This document shows positions 27,641 to 35,900 of a DNA stretch of 64,000 nucleotides, piece after piece (within the stretch, counting starts at the first letter, position 1; every line of letters begins with the position of its first letter). The DNA comes from Oceanospirillum sp047518265 (GTDB lineage Bacteria; Pseudomonadota; Gammaproteobacteria; Pseudomonadales; Halomonadaceae). The DNA is taken from positions 1 to 64,000 of the forward strand of contig JAKZRG010000005.1 of assembly GCA_047518265.1 (NCBI GenBank), given 5' to 3'. Position numbers and translations under genes: made by a program. The notes beneath the pieces were generated by a model that was not told where the DNA came from, searched no databases, and saw nothing but the letters and a program-made list of their open reading frames with translations.

Positions 27641-27682
27641 AAATAAACCGCTACTCCTAGGTTTTGGAGTCGCGGTTTATTT
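27641..27682. terminator. Bidirectional terminator between converging genes
   Basis: AAATAAACCGC and GCGGTTTATTT form an 11-bp stem with further inner pairing (ACTCC/GAGT). A/T-rich flanks suit both strands. Confidence 0.8.
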
Positions 27683-27706
27683 GATTCTAGATCTGCCTTT
27701 AATCTT

Positions 27707-28951
27707 TTATTTCTTAGCCAAAATTACCTGATTTCGGCCATTTTCCTTGGCTTGATACAAGGCATCATCTGCCAGTCGTATGAGGTGTTGAGAATCATCG
27801 GGTTGGTTTAGATTTCTTTCTGCGATACCTATGCTGACCGAAATCTGAAAAGGTTCTTGCCCTTGGAACTGCAAGCTTTCTACGGCTAAACGAATGCGCT
27901 CTGCCACATGTAATGCTGCTTTTTCTCCATTGTTTAACACGATGATAAATTCTTCACCGCCATAACGACCGGATAAATCACTGTCGCGAAGGGTTTGATG
28001 TAGGGTGTTGGCAAACTCTTTTAAAACAAGATCACCAAGCTGGTGCCCATGTTGATCATTAACCTGTTTAAAGTGATCGATATCCAGCATTAATACACTT
28101 AAAGGGCTGTGGGTTTTCTGACTGGTATCATAAGCGAGTTGATATTCTGTCAGTATGCTGCGTCTATTATTGAGCCCCGTGAGATCATCTTTCATGGCCA
28201 GCTGATTTAATTCACTCTGTTTTTCCGTTGCACTATCTAGGTTTTGCCTTAACCCTCGAATGACAAATGTTAGAGCCATACCCATTAACCAAACTAAGCT
28301 ATAGGCAATCAAGTGGGCCTGTTGGCTTTCAGCTTTTAAATTCTGTAGCAGTTTCTCAATATCTTCACGGGGGAAGCTAATGCTTAAACCACCACGAACA
28401 TCCCCTTCTTTGTAACCCTGCTCTTCATGGCACTCAAGACAGGGTTTTTCCACAAATAATGGCTGCATATAGCGATATTGATTGTCTTGAAAGGTAATGG
28501 CCGTCGTCTGGCCTTGCTCAAAGCTTTTTAGAGCATCTTGTTCCCATAGATCGGCTTTATTTAGTCCATTAAGCGGTTTAAGACTGGTTAGATGGATCTC
28601 TACTTGGGAGTTTTTAAGCAGGTCACCCAGTTGACGGGTCATATAAGCAGGATTCACCAGAGTCAATTTAGTGCCTGATGCAGACGTAATATCTCTTTCT
28701 TTGGCTTCAAGGTAGGGATTTGCGGGTGTATTTAGGGTTTCTGGTACGTAAACCCCTTTATGACTGGCATTCCATAAACGAGTAGTTTGGATTAGATGGA
28801 AGGCGGTTTCTCCTTTGATCCTTGCCATCTGAATGGCGGTACTATCGAGGGTTCTCAGGCTTAAAACATAAGACAGCAGTACAGGGATTAAGCTAATAAG
28901 GCTTAATAAGGCCAGGCTTCTTACTGTGATAAAAGAAGAGGGTATAGACAA
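27707..28951 (-). CDS. Diguanylate cyclase with c-type haem (Tll0287-like/DUF3365) sensor
   Basis: A 414-residue predicted c-di-GMP synthase. An N-terminal helix (about 10-30) is followed by a periplasmic domain ending in C-L-E-C-H (C171, C174, H175), a covalent haem c attachment motif. The context, with G-G-L-S-I-S-F-P after it, is typical of DUF3365. A second helix lies at about 213-231. The GGDEF domain has GRYGGEEF (331-335) with R-D-S-D five residues upstream, so the inhibitory site is present. Haem suggests sensing of redox state or of a gas (O2, NO, CO), which is inference. The start is TTG, since no ATG or GTG lies between it and residue 42. Confidence 0.88.
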   Translation of the reverse strand: MSIPSSFITVRSLALLSLISLIPVLLSYVLSLRTLDSTAIQMARIKGETAFHLIQTTRLWNASHKGVYVPETLNTPANPYLEAKERDITSASGTKLTLVNPAYMTRQLGDLLKNSQVEIHLTSLKPLNGLNKADLWEQDALKSFEQGQTTAITFQDNQYRYMQPLFVEKPCLECHEEQGYKEGDVRGGLSISFPREDIEKLLQNLKAESQQAHLIAYSLVWLMGMALTFVIRGLRQNLDSATEKQSELNQLAMKDDLTGLNNRRSILTEYQLAYDTSQKTHSPLSVLMLDIDHFKQVNDQHGHQLGDLVLKEFANTLHQTLRDSDLSGRYGGEEFIIVLNNGEKAALHVAERIRLAVESLQFQGQEPFQISVSIGIAERNLNQPDDSQHLIRLADDALYQAKENGRNQVILAKK

Positions 28952-29304
28952 ATCAGCAATACCTTTTTACCGGCACTATCCTCATTTCCATTTGGGACAG
29001 TCCTATCAATAATCCAGTGCATCCTGCTAAACACTCAAAGAAAATGTTCTCTATGAAAAATCTTCATCCTTTGGCGATGCGCCCAGGGATGAATGGAGTA
29101 CGTTTGTTTGGGTATCTCTGTCTGATTAATGTATATGAAATAGTGCTTCATCGGATAGCAAGAATCTGATTTATTTTGTTACAGTCGAGGTGATATTTCT
29201 GATTCTGACTGTTAGTTTATTGCATAGTAAGCATAAAAAAACGGCAGGTGGTGAACCTGCCGTTACTCATGGGTAGAGCACTTTAATCAAGGAGTGTCTT
29301 AAAC
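28952..29304. other. Intergenic stretch between haem-DGC and Prx-Grx genes
   Basis: No gene. It contains the promoter region of the minus-strand cyclase near its left end and the terminator of the Prx-Grx gene at 29234-29264. Confidence 0.45.
29234..29264 (-). terminator. Terminator of the Prx-Grx gene
   Basis: On the minus strand, AACGGCAGGT / ACCTGCCGTT (10-bp perfect stem, 5-base loop) is followed by a run of T residues. Confidence 0.9.
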
Positions 29305-30042
29305 TTAGTTGTTTGCCAACCAAATTTCCAGTTCATCGGCACCACCAATATGTTCGCCTTCCACAAAGATCTGTGGTGTGCTGCCCTTGCCCGATACGGC
29401 ATGTAAAGTGGCCAAGCTAACACCATGGCTACCAACGGTGATCTCTTCAAATTTCAGACCACGGGCATCCAGAGCAGCTTTCGCACGGGTACAGTGGCTA
29501 CAACCCGGTTTACCCAGCAGAGTAATACGTTTTGGCGGTTGAGCCTCTGGGTTCAGGTAGCTCAGCATGGTATCCGCGTCGGATACATCAAACGGGTCGC
29601 CGGGTACGTCGGCTTCAATAAACATTTTTTCAACCACACCATCGCGCACCAGCATGGAGTAACGCCAGCTACGATCACCAAAACCCAGCTGAGCCTTATT
29701 GACCAGCATGCCCATGCCACGGCTAAAATCGCCATTACCATCCGGTAACATGGTGATGTTTTCTGCATTTTGATCGCCTGCCCAAGCGTCCATTACAAAA
29801 GGGTCGTTAACAGATAGGCAGATAATGTCATCAATACCATTGGCTTTAAAAACCGGTGCCAGCTCATTGTAACGTGGTAAGTGAGTGCTGGAGCAGGTTG
29901 GGGTAAAAGCACCTGGCAGAGCAAACAAAATCACATTTTTACCTTTAAACAGTTCATCCGTGGTGATTTGTACCCAGTCGTTGTTTTTACGATCAGCAAA
30001 AGTAACTTGTGGTACGGCTTGGCCTTCGCGATTCTCTAACAT
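29305..30042 (-). CDS. Peroxiredoxin-glutaredoxin fusion (hybrid Prx5)
   Basis: A 245-residue thiol peroxidase with its own reductant domain, like the Haemophilus influenzae hybrid peroxiredoxin. Residues 1-165 are a Prx5-type domain with the peroxidatic Cys at 50 (P-G-A-F-T-P-T-C-S). Residues 172-245 are a glutaredoxin with the CSHC active site (C181, C184) and the STPQIFVEGEHIGG glutathione-binding block. It reduces H2O2 or alkyl peroxides at the expense of glutathione in the cytoplasm. GGAG lies 8 bases before ATG. A candidate OxyR site lies about 150-180 bp upstream. Confidence 0.95.
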   Translation of the reverse strand: MLENREGQAVPQVTFADRKNNDWVQITTDELFKGKNVILFALPGAFTPTCSSTHLPRYNELAPVFKANGIDDIICLSVNDPFVMDAWAGDQNAENITMLPDGNGDFSRGMGMLVNKAQLGFGDRSWRYSMLVRDGVVEKMFIEADVPGDPFDVSDADTMLSYLNPEAQPPKRITLLGKPGCSHCTRAKAALDARGLKFEEITVGSHGVSLATLHAVSGKGSTPQIFVEGEHIGGADELEIWLANN

Positions 30043-30479
30043 CTTGTGTACTCCATTTTTTAATCGGTAAACTTTCTAAGCTGTAAAAGCGTTCGATATA
30101 AATTGGTTTTTTGGGAAACAGCGTTCTGGTTGAAGTGGCTGTCTGCAAAACATGTACTCACTATAGACAGTGAATGCTTATTGGAGAAATATAAAAATCA
30201 GATCGTTGCGATAGGTTTTGGCTATTGATAGGTGTTTCTTTGTTTATTTCTATCTATTTATAAACGAAAGAGTTTAGACGATGAACTTGCTAGTAAGATC
30301 CTCTCCATGTTATCAATATGTGCTTAAATGTTGCTAACAGGCGTTAATGAGGCAGTTTTTCCTACTGGGCCTCAGTTTTTACCTGTTTTTATAATTTTTG
30401 TGTCTGTATCTATGTCTTCTTTAAAACTAAAAGGCATAAATAGTACAGGGCACCCTATTTTCTATAAGAGAGCAGAACC
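30043..30479. other. Intergenic region upstream of the Prx-Grx gene
   Basis: No larger gene. On the minus strand, TATAGT (30160-30165) is a possible -10 for the Prx-Grx gene, with an OxyR-like site above it. On the plus side it holds the promoter and ribosome-binding site of the Met-rich mini-ORF. Confidence 0.4.
30189..30225 (-). promoter_or_regulatory. Candidate OxyR operator
   Basis: 30211-30225 reads ATAG-N7-CTAT, a full match to one half of the OxyR pattern ATAG-N7-CTAT-N7-ATAG-N7-CTAT. At exactly the required 7-base spacing toward the Prx-Grx gene, 30189-30203 (minus strand) reads AT-CT-N7-ATAT, matching 5 of the 8 fixed bases. It lies just above where the -35 would be if TATAGT at 30160-30165 is the -10. 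Confidence 0.4.
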
Positions 30480-30632
30480 ATGAAAACCATGATTATGACC
30501 CGCATTATGATGATGCCAATGATTAAACCTATGAAACGCACCGCTCACACTTTTGTTAACCCCGTTGCCGAACCTTTAGCCGCTTTGAATCAGGATAATC
30601 ATCATGTTTGCTCAGAATACGTCAGTCGATAA
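30480..30632 (+). CDS. Methionine-rich mini-ORF overlapping the next gene (50 aa)
   Basis: A short frame with 8 Met in its first 18 residues (MKTMIMTRIMMMPMIKPM), then an unremarkable tail ending C-S-E-Y-V-S-R. A purine-rich AGAGAGCAG stands just before the ATG. It overlaps the start of the next gene by 29 bp in another frame, so it could be a leader peptide with translational coupling or a true small protein. Clustered Met suggests either methionine-dependent control or copper/oxidant scavenging. Both are speculation. Confidence 0.45.
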   Translation: MKTMIMTRIMMMPMIKPMKRTAHTFVNPVAEPLAALNQDNHHVCSEYVSR

Positions 30633-31506
30633 CCACGCTTTACACGCTTTTTTTACCCTAGGTGACTGTTTTGGCCATCTGTGCCGCTTCCCTCTAGAGT
30701 CACTGCTACCGTTTCTACCAGCGTTTACTTCCAGCTCAAACGAACTAAATGATCCACTGGAAGCGTCTGAATCATCAGCGTTAGTCGTACCGAATGCCAA
30801 TCAAGCGCTACCATCTCATCAAGCGCGAGTCGTTCATCAGGCACTGCCACGACAGCTCCATGCCAGCATTCCTTTTGCGGTCAGTCAGGAATGGCAAGAT
30901 AAGGTTTGGCATTATCAGGTGTCTCTGCATACGGGCCAGGCCAGCCAATCTCTACATGAACATCTTAGCCGGGATTGTGTTTCCTCCATCCCTGAGCAAC
31001 AAAAAGCCAATCTGCAACACTGGGTATATTTTGCCAGCTCTCTGGATCAGCTAAAGCAACAGCTTATCTGGCAACCCTTAACACCTGAACAACATCTACG
31101 TCAGCGTATTGATCACCTTTATGATTGGTTGCAGTTGCGTCTTCAACAGGCAAGCTTAATCGAACACTTCCTTATTCTGCCTTTAACGGATCTGCCTTTT
31201 GGTGAAGGTCTGAACCATAAACTCTCAGATAGCTTGGCCCGTGTTGGGAAGTTGTGCCTGCCAAATCGTGAGCGATTACCGGCGCTAAATTATGCTTTGA
31301 TACGTCAAGGGCGATTATCTGAAGGCTACGGTCTACGTCCCGATAAATTAGCGGGTTTAGTGGCTACTTTGCGACAGGCTGAGTCTATTGGTACAGGGCG
31401 AGCAGAATATTCAGAAGGTGAAACCCCGTCAGAGGATACCTTTTTGGTGTTGGATCAACGTCAATGTCAGCGTTTGATAGCGCTGTTACAGCCCTATCGT
31501 TCATAA
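30604..31506 (+). CDS. Hypothetical protein (300 aa)
   Basis: A 300-residue soluble protein with no signal peptide, membrane helix or family I recognise. It is rich in Gln, His and Leu. The second half looks helical (LRQRIDHLYDWLQLRLQQASL) and contains a G-Y-G-L-R-P-D-K-L-A-G-L block near residue 250. It overlaps the Met-rich mini-ORF and lies between two thiol-redox genes, which hints at, but does not prove, an oxidative-stress link. Base composition is like the neighbours, so it is probably native. Confidence 0.65.
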   Translation: MFAQNTSVDNHALHAFFTLGDCFGHLCRFPLESLLPFLPAFTSSSNELNDPLEASESSALVVPNANQALPSHQARVVHQALPRQLHASIPFAVSQEWQDKVWHYQVSLHTGQASQSLHEHLSRDCVSSIPEQQKANLQHWVYFASSLDQLKQQLIWQPLTPEQHLRQRIDHLYDWLQLRLQQASLIEHFLILPLTDLPFGEGLNHKLSDSLARVGKLCLPNRERLPALNYALIRQGRLSEGYGLRPDKLAGLVATLRQAESIGTGRAEYSEGETPSEDTFLVLDQRQCQRLIALLQPYRS

Positions 31507-31577
31507 GCTTTCCTGTATCGTTTCAGTTTCTGGGCGGTTGAAAAACATTCAGCTGCCCACAAATTAGCTCTGACTGA

Positions 31578-31650
31578 TGCTAATCCCGATAATTCCTTAT
31601 GGAGAAAATAGATCAATCTAAGTCTACTGATCATTTATCGGGAATAGTAT
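31578..31650. repeat. REP-like palindromic repeat, copy B
   Basis: The arms GCTAATCCCGATAAT and ATTTATCGGGAATAGTAT match, in reverse orientation, the arms of the repeat at 23914-23957. The centre is about 40 bases instead of 7. It lies just upstream of trxC, so it could affect its expression. Confidence 0.6.
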
Positions 31651-31690
31651 GAAATTGCACCGATGTAGGTAAAGCAGGAGAAATAGCGAG

Positions 31691-32125
31691 ATGAGTGATA
31701 GCAAACATGTGGTATGTCCCCATTGTGATGCAGTGAATCGAATTCCTGAAAGCCGTTTAAGTGACCAGCCTAATTGTGGTAAGTGCAAAAAGGGGCTGTT
31801 TACTGGTGAGCCGCAAAACCTGACTGATGCTAATTTTCAAAAGGTTGTTGTTAACTCAGACCTGCCCGTTGTTGTGGATTTCTGGGCAGCTTGGTGTGGG
31901 CCTTGTCAGATGATGACACCGATCTTTGGTGCTGCGACGAAACAGCTAGAACCTAAAGTTAGAATGGCAAAAGTGGATACCGAAGCGGCTCAGCAGACAG
32001 CAGCACAGTATGGTATTCGCAGTATTCCCACTCTGGCTATTTTCAAAAATGGTAAGGAAGTGGCTCGTCAGGCTGGGGTTTTACAAGGGCCTCAGTTACA
32101 AGCTTGGATTGAACAGAATACTTAA
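31691..32125 (+). CDS. trxC: Thioredoxin 2 (TrxC)
   Basis: A 144-residue cytoplasmic thiol-disulfide reductase. The N-terminal zinc ribbon has four Cys (C9, C12, C29, C32), the mark that separates TrxC from TrxA. The thioredoxin fold follows with the W-C-G-P-C active site (C69, C72) and the cis-Pro loop S-I-P-T-L. In E. coli trxC is an OxyR target. Its nearness to the Prx-Grx fusion fits a peroxide-defence role. A GGAG element precedes the ATG. Confidence 0.95.
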   Translation: MSDSKHVVCPHCDAVNRIPESRLSDQPNCGKCKKGLFTGEPQNLTDANFQKVVVNSDLPVVVDFWAAWCGPCQMMTPIFGAATKQLEPKVRMAKVDTEAAQQTAAQYGIRSIPTLAIFKNGKEVARQAGVLQGPQLQAWIEQNT

Positions 32126-32157
32126 GATACCAACAGCATTTGATATTTTCTGCAAAC

Positions 32158-32195
32158 ATAACCAGACACTTCTGATATAGAAAGTGTCCGGTTAT
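32158..32195. terminator. Hairpin between trxC and the cupin gene
   Basis: ATAACCAGACACTT and AAGTGTCCGGTTAT pair over 14 bp with one mismatch, between convergent genes. It has little T-run, so it is a probable terminator. Confidence 0.6.
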
Positions 32196-32224
32196 ATTGA
32201 ATCATTCAGGATAAGGGTAAGGCA

Positions 32225-33070
32225 TTAACTAAATTCGATACTTCCCAGATCTCCGTTTTTCTGACGAATAATCACCGTAGAAAACTCAGGTGTTGCCGAA
32301 TAAATCACCAGATAACGCCCCGTTAAATAAGCGTCAGAGTGAATTGCCCAGGGTGCCATATGTACAGCGTAGCCGTATGGGATCTGAAATGCAGAGACTC
32401 GATCTGCACCATATTTGTCCCGCTTTCCTAGAATCAAATAACCTGCGGCACCCTCTTCTACTGGCATATGGAAGTGAGGTCGGTCGTGCACTTCCAGATA
32501 AGTACCGCCACCTTTTACCGGGTCCATCAGATAATCCTGAGCATAGGTTTTACCGACGGCTGTAATGGTAATGGGGAGATTCCCCGTGGAATCGAAACGA
32601 GTCGTGTCTCCCACTTTGACTAACTGACTGTCGTAATAGGCCAGATTTTCTGCGGTACATTCGGCTACAGGAATCGTCATACCCGTATCATCGTCTTTTA
32701 GATAGTAGGTGCCCATTCCGCCCAGAATATTGGCATCCTCTGTATTCAAATCCACTTCTTGTTGCCAATGGCCTGTTAATACTAGATTCGGAGGTTCTGT
32801 GGCTTCTGGCAGTTGGATGCTTTGGCCGTTATCTTCTATTTCTTTTAGTCCTTGCCAACCCAGTTGATACAATTTGCCGTGTTCCGCATGACCAATAATA
32901 TTTTCTGTTCGCATATAAGCATCAGTATCTTCACCTTGGCGATTGACCAACAAGACTCCTAAACCTTGCATAATATCTTCTGGTAAAGCTCGTACATAGG
33001 TCAGCGCATCTTGTTCTAGTTGCTCAGGACTGACCTGTTTTAGTTTCTGTTGTGATTGATTGTTATTCAT
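32225..33070 (-). CDS. Cupin-like cytoplasmic protein of unknown function
   Basis: A 281-residue protein without signal or membrane segments. The C-terminal half looks like a cupin barrel: D-R-P-H-F-H-M-P-V-E-E-G near residue 200 provides two His and Glu candidates for metal binding, and W-A-I-H-S-D follows later. The N-terminal half has another beta-rich stretch (L-V-L-T-G-H-W). It lies 58 bp downstream of the NhaC antiporter gene on the same strand and is probably cotranscribed, so an enzyme acting on the transported compound is possible. ATG 33070 is used, one codon inside the open frame. Confidence 0.7.
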   Translation of the reverse strand: MNNNQSQQKLKQVSPEQLEQDALTYVRALPEDIMQGLGVLLVNRQGEDTDAYMRTENIIGHAEHGKLYQLGWQGLKEIEDNGQSIQLPEATEPPNLVLTGHWQQEVDLNTEDANILGGMGTYYLKDDDTGMTIPVAECTAENLAYYDSQLVKVGDTTRFDSTGNLPITITAVGKTYAQDYLMDPVKGGGTYLEVHDRPHFHMPVEEGAAGYLILGKRDKYGADRVSAFQIPYGYAVHMAPWAIHSDAYLTGRYLVIYSATPEFSTVIIRQKNGDLGSIEFS

Positions 33071-33128
33071 CAATATAGTCTCTTAAATCAGGGTACTAAA
33101 TTTTTAAACTAAGGCGTTTTAATAAGTC

Positions 33129-34565
33129 TTATGCACTTTCTGCCAGAGCATCAGTGGTTACTTTCTTTTTGTTTGGTTTAGGGGTTTTGCTACCCGCCTT
33201 AAAGATGGCGATACCCAGATAAGCAAACAGGATGGATAGCACAGGATTTAACCAATTCAGCAGAGCCCAAGGAGCGTAGTCCAATACACTGACACCTAAG
33301 GTAGAGGCAAAAAATGCACCGCCTGTTGTCCATGGGATCAGAGCCGTCGTCAAAGTGGCACCTTCTTCCAGTGAGCGGGACATAACGGAGCGGTCGATAT
33401 CTTTCTCATCGTAGGCATCACCAAATAGCTGACCGCCCAAAATGATCGACATATAAGCTTCACCCATGGTCATATTGCCCACAAAACAGGTCAGAATGGT
33501 GGTGGCGACCAGAGTGGCACCGCGTTTGACTCGAACCAGAATGCCGGTAATAAGAATCTTAAGGAAATCAAAGCGGGTTAAAATGCCGCCCAGCGCCAAA
33601 GCCATCAGAGACAAGGAGAGTGTCCACATCATGGAGCTGATACCGCCGCGACCTAGCAGCTTATCCAGCGTTTCAACACCGGTTTGTCCTGTGCCACCGT
33701 TATAAAGGGCTGCCAGAACCGTTGTCAGATCTGCACCCTGTACAATCAGTGCCAGTAATACTGCAGTAACAGCGGCAGCCATCATGGCGGGCTCTGCTGA
33801 TACACGACGTAGGCTCAGTGTCAGCATGACAATTAATGGCAAAAGATTAATGAAACTAATGGTATAGGTGCTTTCCAATCCAGCCATCAGGGTACTGAGT
33901 TCGTCTGCAGGCAGGCTGTTTTCTGTATAACTCATACCTAGGAAGGCAAAAGCGATTAGCGTGATTAAATACGCAGGGCCTGTGGTATAGAGCATGCTCT
34001 TAATATGAGTGTACAGATCTGTACCCGAGGTCATCGCCGATAGGTTGGTGGTATCTGACACAGGCGACATCTTATCGCCAAAACAAGCGCCAGAGATCAC
34101 CATGCCCGCCACTAATGGCAGAGGAATATTCATCGCCGCGCCGATACCCATCAAGACGACACCTGCGGTTCCGACTGTGCCCCAGCTGGTGCCCGTGGCG
34201 ACGGACATTAGGCTACAGAGAATTAAGCCCGCGGGTAGAAACAGAGCGGGCTGAATAAAATCAACACCATAATAGATCAGGGTTGCTAAGGTGCCCCCTT
34301 CAATAAAGGCTGCAATCAGTACACCAATCAACAGAAAGATATAGATAGCCGACATAGCACCGCTAATACCACTGTTCATGGCATCGCGAATGGCGGTAAA
34401 GTTATAGCCTAAACGCCAAGTACTGACCGAAGCGATCAGTAGGCAGATCAGCATTAAGCTGTGTAGGCTGGTTTGCAGGTAGAATAAGCCGATCCCGATA
34501 ACAGCGACGATAGCGCCAAAGGTCAGTAAGGCTTGTTGGAAACTGGCGGTTCTGGTCTGTACCAC
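33129..34565 (-). CDS. NhaC-family sodium/proton antiporter
   Basis: A 478-residue inner-membrane protein with about 11-12 helices of the NhaC type. Signature stretches are G-T-S-W-G-T-V-G-T-A-G-V-V, G-A-C-F-G-D-K-M-S-P-V-S-D-T-T and the C-terminal I-P-W-T-T-G-G-A-F-F. Members exchange Na+ for protons or carry dicarboxylates such as malate and lactate. The start is GTG 34565, with GGGAGG 8 bases upstream. The downstream cupin gene and the divergent LysR gene suggest a substrate-induced unit rather than housekeeping ion balance. Confidence 0.88.
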   Translation of the reverse strand: MVQTRTASFQQALLTFGAIVAVIGIGLFYLQTSLHSLMLICLLIASVSTWRLGYNFTAIRDAMNSGISGAMSAIYIFLLIGVLIAAFIEGGTLATLIYYGVDFIQPALFLPAGLILCSLMSVATGTSWGTVGTAGVVLMGIGAAMNIPLPLVAGMVISGACFGDKMSPVSDTTNLSAMTSGTDLYTHIKSMLYTTGPAYLITLIAFAFLGMSYTENSLPADELSTLMAGLESTYTISFINLLPLIVMLTLSLRRVSAEPAMMAAAVTAVLLALIVQGADLTTVLAALYNGGTGQTGVETLDKLLGRGGISSMMWTLSLSLMALALGGILTRFDFLKILITGILVRVKRGATLVATTILTCFVGNMTMGEAYMSIILGGQLFGDAYDEKDIDRSVMSRSLEEGATLTTALIPWTTGGAFFASTLGVSVLDYAPWALLNWLNPVLSILFAYLGIAIFKAGSKTPKPNKKKVTTDALAESA

Positions 34566-34604
34566 AACACAACCCTCCCATAGTTTGAATTATTTTTGTT
34601 AAGC

Positions 34605-34686
34605 ACCCAAACAAAACTGTCTCTACAAACAGTCGCTATATGCTCTGACTATAGGCCAAAGAATATTGGAATATTTTTGTTTGGGT
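34605..34686. promoter_or_regulatory. Paired inverted sites in the nhaC / LysR intergenic region
   Basis: ACCCAAACAAAA at 34605-34616 is repeated perfectly in inverse at 34675-34686, with 58 bases between. The region is the nhaC promoter side of the divergent gap (34566-34866). Two widely spaced inverted sites would suit a looping regulator such as the adjacent LysR protein. The remainder of the gap shows no gene. Confidence 0.45.
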
Positions 34687-34866
34687 ATGCAGTGGGCAAG
34701 CGTATTCATCGTTTAATGAATCTCACTTAGGTTCTTTGTTGAGTTGTAATCTCGGCGCTTCTTATCGTATTTTTAGAGTCGCAAGATTACTCGCCAAGGC
34801 TATCAGGAGTCGTTTAGACTACCCATCCGTATTTGCTAACCCACTCATTAGTTGAGCTAATGGATT

Positions 34867-35820
34867 ATGTTTAGAATACCATCCGTACAAACCCTTAGAG
34901 TGTTGGAAAGTTGCTATCGATTGAATAGCTTTACGCAAGCGGCTGACGAACTTGGTATTAGTCAGGGTGCCGTAAGCCAACAAATTAAATCTCTAGAACA
35001 GAGAGTGGGTTTTGCTGTATTTATCAGAGAAGGCCGCAGTATTCATCCCACGCATTCCGGTGAGAAGCTGGTGCAAGCGGTACGTCAGGGCTTCGCTCAC
35101 ATAGCGGATGTCATTGAGCTGGAGAAACGTAAACAGCAGCAAAATGAATTACAGATATCGGTATTGCCTGGTTTTGCTATTCGCTGGTTATTTCCCCGGT
35201 TAATGAGTTTTGAGCAAACGAATCCTCAATACCGTCTCACCGTTAATGCCATTAGTTCCCCAGATAACTTCAGCTTACATCATGGTCATGGGGCGATTAT
35301 TTATACTGAAGCTGCAGGCGATGAAAGCAATAGCTTTTTTAGCGAACAGATGTATCCGGTTTGCTCTCCAGCATACGCTCAACAACATCAACTGACGGAT
35401 AGCCAAGCTTTGATAAGGCATTGGTCTGAGTTACATCTCTTACGGGATACCAGCCCAACAGCCGCTCGTTACCCTGATGGCTGGGCTTATTGGTTGGATT
35501 GTATCAATAGAGAACAGAGCACAGCTCTAGGGGAGCAAGATGGAGCCAATTCACAGGCTCAGCGTTATAGTCAGGCGAATATTACGCTGCAACTAGCCGA
35601 ACTAGGCCATGGTTTAGCTTTGGGTCGCTCATCGCTCGTAATGGATGCTATTAAAGAAGGTAAGCTAATCGCTTTTAAAGCACTTGCAGTTGAAAACCCT
35701 TGTCGTTATCGACTGATTTTAAACCCTGCTATTCAGGATAATAGCGCTATGACGGCCTTTAGAGAGTGGTTGAGTGAGCAAGTTCAGGTGATACAGGCGT
35801 TTGAGTGTGAGTATCTATAA
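34867..35820 (+). CDS. LysR-family regulator (GcvA-like)
   Basis: A 317-residue LysR regulator. The helix-turn-helix is at residues 15-60 (NSFTQAADELGISQGAVSQQ), with R-I-P-S-V-Q-T-L-R-V-L-E-S at the start as in GcvA-type members. The effector domain opens with ISVLPGFAIRWLFPRL, also typical of that branch. It is divergent from the nhaC-cupin unit and is the likely regulator of it. The effector is unknown. Confidence 0.85.
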   Translation: MFRIPSVQTLRVLESCYRLNSFTQAADELGISQGAVSQQIKSLEQRVGFAVFIREGRSIHPTHSGEKLVQAVRQGFAHIADVIELEKRKQQQNELQISVLPGFAIRWLFPRLMSFEQTNPQYRLTVNAISSPDNFSLHHGHGAIIYTEAAGDESNSFFSEQMYPVCSPAYAQQHQLTDSQALIRHWSELHLLRDTSPTAARYPDGWAYWLDCINREQSTALGEQDGANSQAQRYSQANITLQLAELGHGLALGRSSLVMDAIKEGKLIAFKALAVENPCRYRLILNPAIQDNSAMTAFREWLSEQVQVIQAFECEYL

Positions 35821-35900
35821 TAGCCCCTTTATCACCAGTGAAGCATTGGAGATAAAGAGGTAATCAGAATGGGATGAGAGAAAAAAGTTCTCAGTAGGAA

